A DNA stretch of 64,000 nucleotides from Winogradskyella sp. (GTDB lineage Bacteria > Bacteroidota > Bacteroidia > Flavobacteriales > Flavobacteriaceae): NCBI RefSeq assembly GCF_003712105.1, contig NZ_RHLG01000001.1, forward strand, positions 186,001-250,000, written 5' to 3'. The notes under the pieces are model-generated. The model did not search any database. It was not told the DNA's origin and saw only the letters and a list, made by a program, of their open reading frames with translations. A program made the position numbers and the translations under genes. Of the stretch, positions 26,520 through 34,302 are shown piece after piece (position 1 is the stretch's first letter; each line of letters begins with the position of its first letter).

Positions 26520-27398
26520 ATGGCCTCATCTTTTGACAAATACCAAAAGCGAAAATTAATTTCCTCTTACATTTCTGTAGTAATAAGTATAGCATTGGTA
26601 TTGTTTTTATTAGGATGCCTTGGACTATTGGTCCTAAATTCTAAAAAAGTAGCTGACCATTTTAAAGAACAAGTGGTGATGACCATCTACCTCAATGATA
26701 CTGCAAAAGAGGTTGAAGTCAAACAACTTGAAAAGAGTTTGATAATGGCAGATTACTCCAAAGAAGCCGTTTATGTTTCTAAAGAAGAAGCTGCAGAATT
26801 TATGAAAGCAGATACAGGCGAAGACTTTATGGATTTTGTGGGGTACAATCCTTTAAAAAATTCCATAGATGTCTATTTAAAAGCAGATTACGTTACTACT
26901 GAAAAACTCACTGAAATAAGTGAAGGTTTGTCTGAAAAATCATTTATCGAAGAAATTCGCTATGATAATGATCTTGTTGAATTGATGAATGACAACGTTA
27001 AAAAGATATCGCTTTGGGTATTAATTATCAGTGGTCTTTTTACATTAATTGCTGTTTTATTGATTAACAGTTCTATCCGCTTGGCAGTATACTCCAAACG
27101 CTTTATTATTAAAACTATGCAAATGGTTGGTGCTACCAAAACCTTTATTAGAAGACCATTTGTTTGGCAAAGTGTAAAGCTTGGGATTATTGGCGCTGTC
27201 ATTGCTTTGATAGGCATGGGCGTTGTTTTATACTATTTAGACATTAGTTTCCCTGAGTTGCGTCTTCTTGAAAATATGATTCTTGTTATTGCTCTATTCG
27301 CAGGTGTTTTCTTATTAGGTATTGTCATTACTTGGATAAGCACTTTTATTGCTACGCAACGCTTCCTAAACTTAAAGACAGACCAGCTTTATTATTAA
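26520..27398 (+). CDS. ftsX: Cell division protein FtsX
   Basis: The 292-residue permease partners the ATPase FtsE in controlling septal peptidoglycan hydrolases. Topology is: cytoplasmic N-terminus, first helix about residues 18-38 (VVISIALVLFLLGCLGLLVL), a large periplasmic domain about 40-160 (VVMTIYLNDTAKEVEVKQLE, GYNPLKNSIDVYLKAD), then three more helices. A segment TMQMVGATKTFIRRPFVWQS carries the FtsX-family MxxVGAT motif. FtsE is not in the window. It is followed by DUF3098, uppP and truB in a conserved envelope arrangement. Confidence 0.95.
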   Translation: MASSFDKYQKRKLISSYISVVISIALVLFLLGCLGLLVLNSKKVADHFKEQVVMTIYLNDTAKEVEVKQLEKSLIMADYSKEAVYVSKEEAAEFMKADTGEDFMDFVGYNPLKNSIDVYLKADYVTTEKLTEISEGLSEKSFIEEIRYDNDLVELMNDNVKKISLWVLIISGLFTLIAVLLINSSIRLAVYSKRFIIKTMQMVGATKTFIRRPFVWQSVKLGIIGAVIALIGMGVVLYYLDISFPELRLLENMILVIALFAGVFLLGIVITWISTFIATQRFLNLKTDQLYY

Positions 27399-27547
27399 GA
27401 CTATTTTATTCAAACTTTAACAGCTTTTAACTCAAACCATTACAATAATGGAATAAAAGTTGAGTTATCTATTACCTAATCTTAAACTAAAATTAATGAC
27501 TTAATTATACGCCAACCTAAGAGAAGTTTAACTTAAAATCTTGGATT
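27399..27547. other. Intergenic hairpin region after ftsX
   Basis: Within the 420-bp gap to DUF3098, nested inverted repeats AACTCAA (27429-27435) with TTGAGTT (27460-27466) and CCATT (27437-27441) with AATGG (27447-27451) could form a stem-loop. No T tract follows. I see nothing else before the small gene at 27548. Confidence 0.4.
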
Positions 27548-27682
27548 ATGAATCGTATATTGTTTGTGGGCTTATGCCTCGTCGGAATTATGGTTTTTGC
27601 ATTCAGTGAATCCAATGCAAAACAGAAAGAAGCACAAAAAACAAAAGTTGTTACAAAACATACTAAAGCAGGGTATTATTAA
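27548..27682 (+). CDS. Small secreted or membrane peptide (44 aa)
   Basis: ATG at 27548 opens a 44-residue reading frame ending in TAA. It has a signal-peptide-like start MNRILFVGLCLVGIMVFAFS with a possible cleavage after SNA. A charged tail rich in Lys and Gln follows, then GYY at the end. A hairpin terminator follows 27 bp later, supporting a real transcript. No family is recognised. It lies in the gap between ftsX and DUF3098. Confidence 0.55.
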   Translation: MNRILFVGLCLVGIMVFAFSESNAKQKEAQKTKVVTKHTKAGYY

Positions 27683-27709
27683 AAAATAGAACAAGGCCCA
27701 CACTAATAG

Positions 27710-27757
27710 ATGCTCAACGCTGAATGTAAATTTTCGGTGCTGAGCATTTATTTTTTT
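27710..27757 (+). terminator. Intrinsic terminator after the 44-aa gene
   Basis: ATGCTCA / TGAGCAT at 27710-27747, extended by further mostly paired bases, is followed by a T-rich tract (TTTATTTTTTTG). Confidence 0.8.
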
Positions 27758-27818
27758 GATAGCCTTAACTTATCTATCCTAAAAATATGCTTACTTTGCA
27801 GCACCTATAACTATTAGC

Positions 27819-28079
27819 ATGGGCGAACAAAAACGAAAACAAGCAACCAAGGGCGAATTTATCTTCGGGAAAAGGAATTACAAATGGCTTTTTATTGGTC
27901 TTGCTTTTATTGCCATTGGCTTTATAATGATGGCCGGCGGTGGCAGTGATGATCCAAATGTTTTTGATGAGTCTATCTTTAATTGGAGACGTATCCGTTT
28001 AGCACCAACACTTGTATTAATTGGCTTTGGCATTCAGGTATATGCTATATTACTGAATCCAGATAAGAAAAAAGACTAG
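27819..28079 (+). CDS. DUF3098 membrane protein
   Basis: An 86-residue protein matching DUF3098. It has a charged N-terminus (GEQKRKQATKGEFIFGKRNY), two membrane helices (WLFIGLAFIAIGFIMMAGGG and LAPTLVLIGFGIQVYAILL) and a short loop containing SDDPNVFDESIFNWRRIR between them. Its function is unknown. It is regularly placed between ftsX and uppP in this lineage, which suggests an envelope or division role. The next gene starts 40 bp later with its own promoter box. Confidence 0.88.
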   Translation: MGEQKRKQATKGEFIFGKRNYKWLFIGLAFIAIGFIMMAGGGSDDPNVFDESIFNWRRIRLAPTLVLIGFGIQVYAILLNPDKKKD

Positions 28080-28107
28080 CTAATTATTTCCAATTATTCT
28101 ATTTTAA

Positions 28108-28115
28108 TACTTTTG
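28108..28115 (+). promoter_or_regulatory. -7 promoter box of uppP, leaderless start
   Basis: TACTTTTG ends four bases before the uppP ATG at 28120, so the transcript would begin at the start codon. Confidence 0.6.
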
Positions 28116-28119
28116 CCTC

Positions 28120-28917
28120 ATGGATACAATTGATGCAATTTTACTTGGTATTATTCAAGGTTTAACTGAGTTTTTACCTGTGTCTTCTAGTGGGCATTTG
28201 GAGTTAGGTAAGGCAATTTTAGGAGATAATTCAATCCCAAAAGAAAGCTTATTATTTACTGTTGTACTACATTTTGCTACAGCATTAAGTACCATTGTTG
28301 TCTTTAGAAAAGATATTATTGAAATCGTTAAAGGTATTTTTAAATTTCAATGGAATGATGACCTCAAGTTTATATCAAAAATTGCAATATCAATGCTACC
28401 TGCTGTAATTGTTGGGTTATTTTTTGAAGAACAATTAGAAGCACTTTTTGGAGGGAATATTTTATTAGTGGGTTGCATGCTTATAGTTACTGCTATCTTA
28501 CTTTTTCTAGCTGATAAAGCTAAAGACACTCGCAAAAATGTAAGTTTTAGTAATGCCTTTATAATAGGTATTTCACAAGCCGTGGCGATGTTACCAGGCA
28601 TTTCGAGGTCAGGTGCAACTATTTCTACATCTGTTTTACTTGGAAATGACAAAACTAAAGCTGCTCGTTTTTCATTTTTAATGGTTGTACCATTGATTTT
28701 TGGAAAGATTGCTAAAGATATACTTGGAGGTGAGTTAACTTACGACTCAGCAAATTTTACAGTATTAGGAGTTGGCTTTTTAGCTGCATTTATTACTGGT
28801 ATTGTTGCTTGTACATGGATGATTTCACTAGTAAAGAAAAGTAAGCTCTCGTACTTTGCAATCTACTGTATAGTTGTTGGACTTATTGCTATTGGATTCT
28901 CGTTATTTTTTAGCTAA
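28120..28917 (+). CDS. uppP: Undecaprenyl-diphosphatase UppP (BacA)
   Basis: The 265-residue integral membrane enzyme dephosphorylates undecaprenyl diphosphate so the lipid carrier can be reused for peptidoglycan and O-antigen. The two BacA motifs are present: QGLTEFLPVSSSGHLEL (about 14-30) and LPGISRSGATISTSVLLG (about 158-175). The protein has many hydrophobic helices and the expected length. It also confers some bacitracin tolerance when overproduced. It precedes truB. Confidence 0.95.
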   Translation: MDTIDAILLGIIQGLTEFLPVSSSGHLELGKAILGDNSIPKESLLFTVVLHFATALSTIVVFRKDIIEIVKGIFKFQWNDDLKFISKIAISMLPAVIVGLFFEEQLEALFGGNILLVGCMLIVTAILLFLADKAKDTRKNVSFSNAFIIGISQAVAMLPGISRSGATISTSVLLGNDKTKAARFSFLMVVPLIFGKIAKDILGGELTYDSANFTVLGVGFLAAFITGIVACTWMISLVKKSKLSYFAIYCIVVGLIAIGFSLFFS

Positions 28918-29015
28918 TATGAAAGCCCATAATGGGCATTTGGCAAAAAAAATCGTTTGTGTTCATCGAAATGATTAAGCATCTAAACCATAGCTCGTAA
29001 CAAAAATTTAAATAG

Positions 29016-29711
29016 ATGAATAACGAAGAAGACTATAAAAACGGTCAAATTTTATTGATAGATAAGCCACTAAAGTGGACATCTTTTCAAGCGGTAAATA
29101 AATTACGTTGGGCAATTCGTAAAGCCTTTGGGATTAAAAAAATTAAAGTTGGCCATGCTGGCACATTAGATCCATTAGCAACAGGTCTACTAGTGATATG
29201 TACTGGTAAAATGACTAAACAGATTAACACCTATCAAGGCCAAGAAAAAGAATACACCGGCACTTTTGTGTTAGGCAGTACAACACCATCATACGACCTA
29301 GAAACCGAAATCAATGAAAGGTTTCCTACTGAGCATATTACTGAAGAATTAATTCATAAAGCTACATCTCAATTTATCGGTGAGATTGAACAGTTTCCAC
29401 CTGTATTCTCTGCGATAAAAAAAGATGGTAAACGCTTATATGAGTTTGCTCGTGCAGGCGAAGATGTAGAAATTAAATCTCGAAAAATCACCATTTCAGA
29501 ATTCGAAATTACGGGGATTTCATTACCAGAAGTAAACTTTAAAGTTACTTGCAGTAAAGGTACTTATATTAGGTCTTTGGCTCACGATTTTGGTAAGGCT
29601 TTAAACTCAGGAGCGTATTTATCTGTTTTGCGACGCACGCGTATTGGTGATTTTAGAGTTGAAGATGGAATGACTCCAGAAGAATTTATAAAGACATTGC
29701 CAAAAAAATAA
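29016..29711 (+). CDS. truB: tRNA pseudouridine-55 synthase TruB
   Basis: The 231-residue enzyme makes pseudouridine 55 in tRNA. It carries the catalytic motif KVGHAGTLDPLATGLL (Asp52), with KPLKWTSFQAVNKLR preceding it and SKGTYIRSLAHDFGKAL later. The C-terminal part (GAYLSVLRRTRIGDFRVEDGM) is short, so the PUA domain seen in longer TruB proteins is absent. This matches the compact Bacteroidota form. It follows uppP by about 98 bp, which contains no recognisable feature. Confidence 0.94.
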   Translation: MNNEEDYKNGQILLIDKPLKWTSFQAVNKLRWAIRKAFGIKKIKVGHAGTLDPLATGLLVICTGKMTKQINTYQGQEKEYTGTFVLGSTTPSYDLETEINERFPTEHITEELIHKATSQFIGEIEQFPPVFSAIKKDGKRLYEFARAGEDVEIKSRKITISEFEITGISLPEVNFKVTCSKGTYIRSLAHDFGKALNSGAYLSVLRRTRIGDFRVEDGMTPEEFIKTLPKK

Positions 29712-29794
29712 AGCATGCTTATTCCTGGTTTTTAATCTAATTTGTCAGTAATAACGTATATGCTTTAGGTACAATTTTTGAAGACTATTAAAAA

Positions 29795-30517
29795 ATGAGC
29801 TTTATTGAACAATACAAAGCAGCTTTAATTACAACTCTTATTACCGGAGTTGTCACGTTCGGTATGTTTAGTTTTCAATTAAAACAATCTTCAAGTGAAA
29901 TGGCTGAAACGTTCTACGATATAGAACCTGAGATTGAAGAAGAAATCATTAAAGAGATTGAAGAATCTCAAAAAGCTACAACCAACAAAGCATTTAATGA
30001 AGATGAGGAGTTTAAAAATATGATGAAAAACTTTAAATCTGTAAGTGCAAATGATTTTGAAAAAACCACAAAGCAATTAGAGCAAAATAAAGCGGAAAAG
30101 GAGACTGAAATTGAAGAATCTGCAGTTTCAAACTACGATGCAGGGAAAGCCTATGCTTTAAAACAAAATGAAACAGAATCTTACGAAAAGCTCAAAGATG
30201 TTCTTAACAAAAAACAACATACAATAGCTGAGCATGCATCTGGTAATAGTACATTGACGTATTCTCTTAAAGGTCGACGCCTTTTAAGTTATGATACGCC
30301 TAGATACCTATGCGAACGTTCAGGTAAAATTGTAGTTTCAATAACTGTTGATGCCAGTGGTAACGTTATTGAAGCTGCTATCAATGGTTCATCTAATAGC
30401 AATAACGAGTGTTTAATTGAACATGCTATTGAGTATGCTCAGTCAGTGCAGTTTAATTCATCTAACCGCGCAAATCAAATTGGCTCAATAACATTTTATT
30501 TTAAGGGTAAAAATTAG
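29795..30517 (+). CDS. TonB C-terminal-like envelope protein
   Basis: A 240-residue protein with one N-terminal membrane helix (AALITTLITGVVTFGMFSF). A long acidic and glutamine-rich spacer (about residues 40-150, mostly Glu, Lys, Gln) probably spans the periplasm. A C-terminal domain (about 160-240; GKIVVSITVDASGNVIEAAI, ALEYAQSVQF-like segment, GSITFYFKGKN) has the TonB-C fold pattern. It could be an energy transducer for TonB receptors, but the characteristic ExbB/D partners are not nearby. Its stop shares TTAG with the convergent thioredoxin gene. Confidence 0.7.
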   Translation: MSFIEQYKAALITTLITGVVTFGMFSFQLKQSSSEMAETFYDIEPEIEEEIIKEIEESQKATTNKAFNEDEEFKNMMKNFKSVSANDFEKTTKQLEQNKAEKETEIEESAVSNYDAGKAYALKQNETESYEKLKDVLNKKQHTIAEHASGNSTLTYSLKGRRLLSYDTPRYLCERSGKIVVSITVDASGNVIEAAINGSSNSNNECLIEHAIEYAQSVQFNSSNRANQIGSITFYFKGKN

Positions 30518-31131
30518 CTTAAAAGCGCTACGAAATCTTCAATAGTAGTTTGGCCTTTATCTTTGTTGTACCAACGTTGTAAATCTTCTTTAAACTCTGG
30601 AGTTAATCCTCCATGTTGTGCTTTAAAATCATTTACAAGATTAGTTGCAGTAGAAGGTCGAGGTCCAAATGTGTTTACAACTTCGTTAGTTTCATTATCA
30701 ATCATAATAAGCTTTGGTATAGCCTTACCACCATTAGTTAAAAACTGATTCATTAAAGCTTCATTCTCGTCTCGTAAAACGACTTTATAATCAATATTGT
30801 CATTAAGCTCAGCCACCTTGTTTATTACAGGCATTAAATGTGCTGCATCGCCACACCAGCTTTCTGTGAGTACAACCCATGTCATTTTTCGGTTTGAGTT
30901 TTCAAATACTTCTTTTGCTTCATCCGAAACTTTAACAGTTTTGTCCCAACGCTTCATTCGTCTATCGTTTAACATTGTATAATTAATCAACGCATCTGTT
31001 TTTTCTGGTCCCGTGGTAGAATTGTTAGCGGTTAATTCAGATACCAAATCTCTATATTCAGAATAAGACATGCTCTTTTCTAGGCTGTCTGATAGTATAT
31101 TTTTTAAAGTCATATGTTCTAAAACTTCCAT
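30514..31131 (-). CDS. Thioredoxin-fold protein with a single active-site cysteine
   Basis: A 205-residue protein whose middle (residues about 80-150) has a thioredoxin fold: MTWVVLTESWCGDAAHLMP, then KVVLRDENEALMNQFLTNGG and KAIPKLIMID with the cis-proline. The active site reads WCGDA instead of WCxxC, so the second cysteine is missing. It may be a redox-inactive or monothiol thioredoxin-like protein. It has no signal peptide, so it is cytoplasmic. A -7 box ends four bases before the ATG at 31131, implying a leaderless transcript. The next ATG (31113) would drop MEVLEH. Confidence 0.8.
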   Translation of the reverse strand: MEVLEHMTLKNILSDSLEKSMSYSEYRDLVSELTANNSTTGPEKTDALINYTMLNDRRMKRWDKTVKVSDEAKEVFENSNRKMTWVVLTESWCGDAAHLMPVINKVAELNDNIDYKVVLRDENEALMNQFLTNGGKAIPKLIMIDNETNEVVNTFGPRPSTATNLVNDFKAQHGGLTPEFKEDLQRWYNKDKGQTTIEDFVALLS

Positions 31132-31135
31132 AGTA

Positions 31136-31143
31136 CAAATTTA
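31136..31143 (-). promoter_or_regulatory. -7 promoter box of the thioredoxin-fold gene, leaderless start
   Basis: Minus-strand TAAATTTG is followed by four bases (TACT) and then the ATG at 31131. Confidence 0.6.
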
Positions 31144-31209
31144 AGTTTCTATTATCAATATTGTGAAACAGTTGTTACATTAGTAGTGGAATTATTTAAA
31201 CCTTACAAA

Positions 31210-31773
31210 ATGACTAAGCACAGATGCGGTTGGTGTGTTGGCGATCCATTGTATGAAGCCTATCATGATGAAGAATGGGGCGTCCCTGTTTATGATGATG
31301 ATACTTTATTCGAATTTTTAATTCTGGAAACATTTCAGGCGGGACTAAGTTGGATAACAGTATTGCGTAAGCGTGAAAATTTTAGAAAAGCTTTTGACAA
31401 TTTTGATTACAAGATAATTGCAACTTATGACGACGATAAATATGAAAAACTCCTTCAGGATTCAGGAATAATTAGAAACAAATTGAAACTAAAAGCTACC
31501 ATATCTAATGCTCAAGCTTTTATAAAAATACAAGAAGAATTTGGGTCTTTTTCTAAGTATATATGGGGTTTTGTTGATGAAAAACCCATAAAAAATAAAT
31601 TTAAAAACTACAAAGATGCTCCAGCAAATACACCTCTAAGTGACACCATAAGTAAAGACTTAAAAAAACGAGGCTTTAAGTTTGTTGGTACTACTGTGGT
31701 TTATGCCCATATGCAAGCAACAGGAATGGTCAATGACCATGAAACATTATGTTTTAGATACAATGAAGTTTAG
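31210..31773 (+). CDS. tag: DNA-3-methyladenine glycosylase I
   Basis: The base-excision repair enzyme (187 residues from the ATG at 31210) removes 3-methyladenine. The N-terminal zinc-ligand region is MTKHRCGWCVGDPLYEAYHD, followed by EEWGVPVYDDDTLFEFLILE. Tag-family segments FQAGLSWITVLRKRENF and SKYIWGFVDEKP are present. The C-terminal zinc ligands are in MVNDHETLCF. An upstream GTG at 31186 would add eight residues that look unrelated, so the ATG is chosen. Its 3' end overlaps the next gene by 11 bp. Confidence 0.94.
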   Translation: MTKHRCGWCVGDPLYEAYHDEEWGVPVYDDDTLFEFLILETFQAGLSWITVLRKRENFRKAFDNFDYKIIATYDDDKYEKLLQDSGIIRNKLKLKATISNAQAFIKIQEEFGSFSKYIWGFVDEKPIKNKFKNYKDAPANTPLSDTISKDLKKRGFKFVGTTVVYAHMQATGMVNDHETLCFRYNEV

Positions 31774-32341
31774 ATTAGTAATATTAGTTTTTATCGCTTT
31801 AGGTATAACTGCTAACGATGCTTTTGGACAACCCAAACAAGAGCGCGAATTTTCAATTCAAAAAAAGGTATTGCCTATAACAGTTATTCAATTTGTCGAC
31901 AAACTTCCTAAAACTATAAAACGACTTCGATTTTATAAAGAAATTGATGGTAACAAAGAGAGCTATGAAGTGAAGTTCAAATACCAAAAACAACACTTTA
32001 GCTGTGAGTTCAGTATAGAAGGTGTTCTAGAAGATATTGAAGTCATTGAGAAACAAAAGTATCTTTCTGAAAGTATAAAAACTTATTTCAAATCTAATTT
32101 TAAGAAAGCAAAACTGCTTAAAATTCAGAAACAATATGTAAATGATTCTAAAGTAAACCCTAATTCTTTCTTATCATCTATTATATCCTCATCCAACACA
32201 TTGACCATCAATTATGAAATTATTGCTGAAGTCACAGAAAATAGCAAGCGATACCTGAGAGAATTTACGTTTAGCAGCAATGGCGAATTTATTGGCTTTC
32301 GTAATGTAGCACCTTCATCTTACGGCCATGTACTCTATTAG
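31763..32341 (+). CDS. Periplasmic PepSY-like protein, unrecognised
   Basis: 192 residues from the ATG at 31763; an earlier ATG at 31682 would read through tag in another frame with no signal peptide. The N-terminus MKFRLVILVFIALGIT, ending in AFGQ, is a Sec signal peptide. The mature part alternates beta strands and charged helices: LPKTIKRLRFYKEIDGNKES, then KQHFSCEFSIEGVLEDIEVI, resembling PepSY-like domains. Function is unknown. It overlaps tag at its start and the DUF2490 gene at its end (14 bp), so the three are translationally coupled. Confidence 0.75.
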   Translation: MKFRLVILVFIALGITANDAFGQPKQEREFSIQKKVLPITVIQFVDKLPKTIKRLRFYKEIDGNKESYEVKFKYQKQHFSCEFSIEGVLEDIEVIEKQKYLSESIKTYFKSNFKKAKLLKIQKQYVNDSKVNPNSFLSSIISSSNTLTINYEIIAEVTENSKRYLREFTFSSNGEFIGFRNVAPSSYGHVLY

Positions 32342-33005
32342 ACTATTGATAATTATGTGTCTTTTGACATGTGGAAAAAGCTATGGCCAAAATGATTTTG
32401 AAACATTAGGCGAATCTTCATTTGCAATAAACCACAAGGTCTCAGAAACCTACAGAATTAATTTTTCTGCTAAAGCACGCTATTTTTTATATCGAGATAA
32501 TGACTTCGAATTTGAAAACCGGCAAGTAGATATTGTTCACTTTTCAACCTACAAATTAGATTACACCAATAGTATCAGTTTTGGCATTCAATATCGCCTA
32601 AGAGAAAACTTTGATGGTGGCAGCAATGAATTACGATTAACACAACAATATAATTTTACCAAACAAAATCTTGCAACCCGCTTTGGACACCGGTTTAGGT
32701 TTGAACAACGTTTTATAAGAGACATTACCATTTTTAGATACCGCTATCGATTTGCTTTAGATTTTCCTTTAAATGGCGATAAGCTTGATATTGGTGAAAG
32801 TTACCTTGTAAGTTCTATGGAAGCACTCTTAAGTCACGGTAAAACTATTAAGCCTGAAACAGACCATAGAACTACTATACAAATCGGTTGGTTAATGAAA
32901 GAAAAATTGAAATTACAAGCAGGATTAGAGTATAGATTTGAAGCCTTTAATATGGCTACTGAACAAAAGCTATTCTTATTAACCTCAGCGATTTTAAAGT
33001 TATAA
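32328..33005 (+). CDS. DUF2490 outer-membrane beta-barrel protein
   Basis: A 225-residue protein with a signal peptide (MYSIRLLIIMCLLTCGKSYGQ) and alternating amphipathic strands across its length, ending in a terminal strand FLLTSAILKL typical of outer-membrane barrels. It matches the DUF2490 family. Segments such as YKLDYTNSISFGIQYRL and RFGHRFRFEQRFIRDIT are characteristic. It is predicted to insert into the outer membrane as a small barrel. Function is unknown. It overlaps the PepSY-like gene by 14 bp and converges on aat with a 6-bp stop overlap. Confidence 0.8.
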   Translation: MYSIRLLIIMCLLTCGKSYGQNDFETLGESSFAINHKVSETYRINFSAKARYFLYRDNDFEFENRQVDIVHFSTYKLDYTNSISFGIQYRLRENFDGGSNELRLTQQYNFTKQNLATRFGHRFRFEQRFIRDITIFRYRYRFALDFPLNGDKLDIGESYLVSSMEALLSHGKTIKPETDHRTTIQIGWLMKEKLKLQAGLEYRFEAFNMATEQKLFLLTSAILKL

Positions 33006-33623
33006 GTACTTCAGAAACTCAATACGAGAAATGTGTTTGCCGCCTAAGCTTTCTAAATGGTTGGTATGTAACTGGCAGTCTATTAGATTGTACTTCGATT
33101 TACGAACAAATTCTATAAACCCATATTTACTGGCATTACTTGTTTTAGTAAACATGCTTTCGCCACAAAACACTTTATTGCCCATATCTATACCATATAA
33201 GCCACCAACTAATTCTTTTTTATCCCATACCTCAACGGATATAGCATAACCTAACTGGTGCAATTTTGTATATGCTTCTATCATATTATCCGTAATCCAA
33301 GTTCCTTTTTGATCATGACGCTTTATTGAAGAACAATGTCTAATTACGGCTTCAAAGTCTTTATTTATGGTAACCTTAAACCTTTTTTTAGTAAGCAATT
33401 GATTCATGCTTTTTGAAATTTTCAAATCTTCTGGAAAAAGAACAAACCTAGGGTCTGGAGACCACCATAAGATAGGTTCATCATCTTCAAACCAAGGAAA
33501 TATCCCATGTGCATATGCATGAAGTAAACGTTCGACAGATAGATCGCCTCCGATAGCTAATAATCCGTCTGCCGATGCTTCAGTTACTCTTGGAAATTCA
33601 ATTTTCTTGTTTAAGAAATGCAT
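33000..33623 (-). CDS. aat: Leucyl/phenylalanyl-tRNA-protein transferase
   Basis: The 207-residue enzyme adds leucine or phenylalanine to N-terminal Arg/Lys of proteins, marking them for the ClpAPS N-degron pathway. Visible family segments are GLLAIGGDLSVERLLHAYA, HGIFPWFEDDEPILWWSPDP and GTWITDNMIEAYTKLHQLGY, then GGLYGIDMGNKVFCGESMF and LIDCQLHTNHLESLGG. I chose the ATG at 33623 (MHFLNKKIEFP); a TTG at 33635 is the alternative. Its stop overlaps the DUF2490 stop by 6 bp. Confidence 0.94.
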   Translation of the reverse strand: MHFLNKKIEFPRVTEASADGLLAIGGDLSVERLLHAYAHGIFPWFEDDEPILWWSPDPRFVLFPEDLKISKSMNQLLTKKRFKVTINKDFEAVIRHCSSIKRHDQKGTWITDNMIEAYTKLHQLGYAISVEVWDKKELVGGLYGIDMGNKVFCGESMFTKTSNASKYGFIEFVRKSKYNLIDCQLHTNHLESLGGKHISRIEFLKYL

Positions 33624-33669
33624 TTTTTTGCTCAACTATAACGTTGTAGTAAGTTTTAGATGTGTTAAA

Positions 33670-33747
33670 TCAGCTCAATATCTTGGGTAAATTAGCTTTT
33701 TTTCTCATATTTGAAATAACCTTTATGCTACGAATTTTGTTCATCAT
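33670..33747 (-). CDS. Possible 25-aa basic peptide (uncertain)
   Basis: ATG at 33747 opens a frame reading MMNKIRSIKVISNMRKKANL followed by PKILS and a TGA. It is highly basic and lies between two terminator hairpins and aat. No promoter box is clear. I do not recognise a family. It may be chance. Confidence 0.25.
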   Translation of the reverse strand: MMNKIRSIKVISNMRKKANLPKILS

Positions 33748-33797
33748 TGCTTTTTTTTGAGTTTGTTCGTAAGGGTTAAACCTAAAACCACAATATT

Positions 33798-33826
33798 AAG
33801 TCCTGATTTATTCAGGACTTTTTTTA
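33798..33826 (+). terminator. Terminator-like hairpin with no plus-strand gene before it
   Basis: Stem AAGTCCTGA / TCAGGACTT, loop TTTAT, followed by a T run on the plus strand. All genes from 33000 to 35172 lie on the minus strand, so the plus-strand transcript it would end is unexplained, unless it is bidirectional or ends read-through from the DUF2490 operon. Confidence 0.7.
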
Positions 33827-33829
33827 TAA

Positions 33830-33862
33830 AAACAATAAAGCCCATTGAAACAAATGGGCTTT
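33830..33862 (-). terminator. Terminator of the DUF3127 gene
   Basis: Stem AAAGCCCATT / AATGGGCTTT (33837-33862) is followed on the minus strand by TTTATTGTTTTT. Confidence 0.82.
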
Positions 33863-33886
33863 TAATTATCTTACATTTTTGTAGTC

Positions 33887-34264
33887 TTAAAATGGCAAAT
33901 CGTCGTGTTCATCGGTATTTAAATCTGTTGCTGGCTCGAATGCAGTTGCTGGAGGCACCGGTGGCATATCTGATGGCGCAGAATCGGCCTGAAGCGCTTC
34001 TATACGCCAACCCTGAATAGAATTAAAATACTTTGTCTCGCCTTGTGGATTTACCCATTCACGGCCACGTAGATTAATATTTATTTTCACTTGTTGCCCA
34101 ACTTGATAATTATTGAGCAAGTCTGTTTTGTCTTGTATAAACTCAATCATTATATGCTGTGGATACTGTTCTTCAGTAGTAACTACAATTTCACGCTTTC
34201 TAAAACCATTGCTTCCAAAGGTTTGCGTTTCACCAATTACCTTTATTCTTCCTTGTACTTCCAT
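33887..34264 (-). CDS. DUF3127 (single-strand DNA-binding-like OB-fold) protein
   Basis: The 125-residue protein matches DUF3127. The N-terminus MEVQGRIKVIGETQTFGSNG and segments KREIVVTTEEQYPQHIMIEF and VGQQVKININLRGREW read like an OB-fold nucleic-acid-binding domain. A C-terminal acidic tail follows a proline-rich linker (DMPPVPPATAFEP) and ends with DEHDDLPF. That acidic, aromatic-ended tip resembles the protein-interaction tip of SSB. Function is unproven. It lies 38 bp downstream of the flavin reductase gene. Confidence 0.82.
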   Translation of the reverse strand: MEVQGRIKVIGETQTFGSNGFRKREIVVTTEEQYPQHIMIEFIQDKTDLLNNYQVGQQVKININLRGREWVNPQGETKYFNSIQGWRIEALQADSAPSDMPPVPPATAFEPATDLNTDEHDDLPF

Positions 34265-34302
34265 TGACTTTATTTTTGTGTATTATTGATTTAATTAATG
34301 AG

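Noticed and set aside
31682..31762. Longer N-terminus for the PepSY-like gene
   Set aside because: It would read through tag in another frame and place a non-signal sequence before a clear signal peptide at 31763.
33727..33762. Plus-strand 11-codon hydrophobic frame (MLRILFIIAFF), which would extend to 17 codons with one T fewer in the T8 run
   Set aside because: Too short and not supported by a promoter; a frameshift would have to be assumed.
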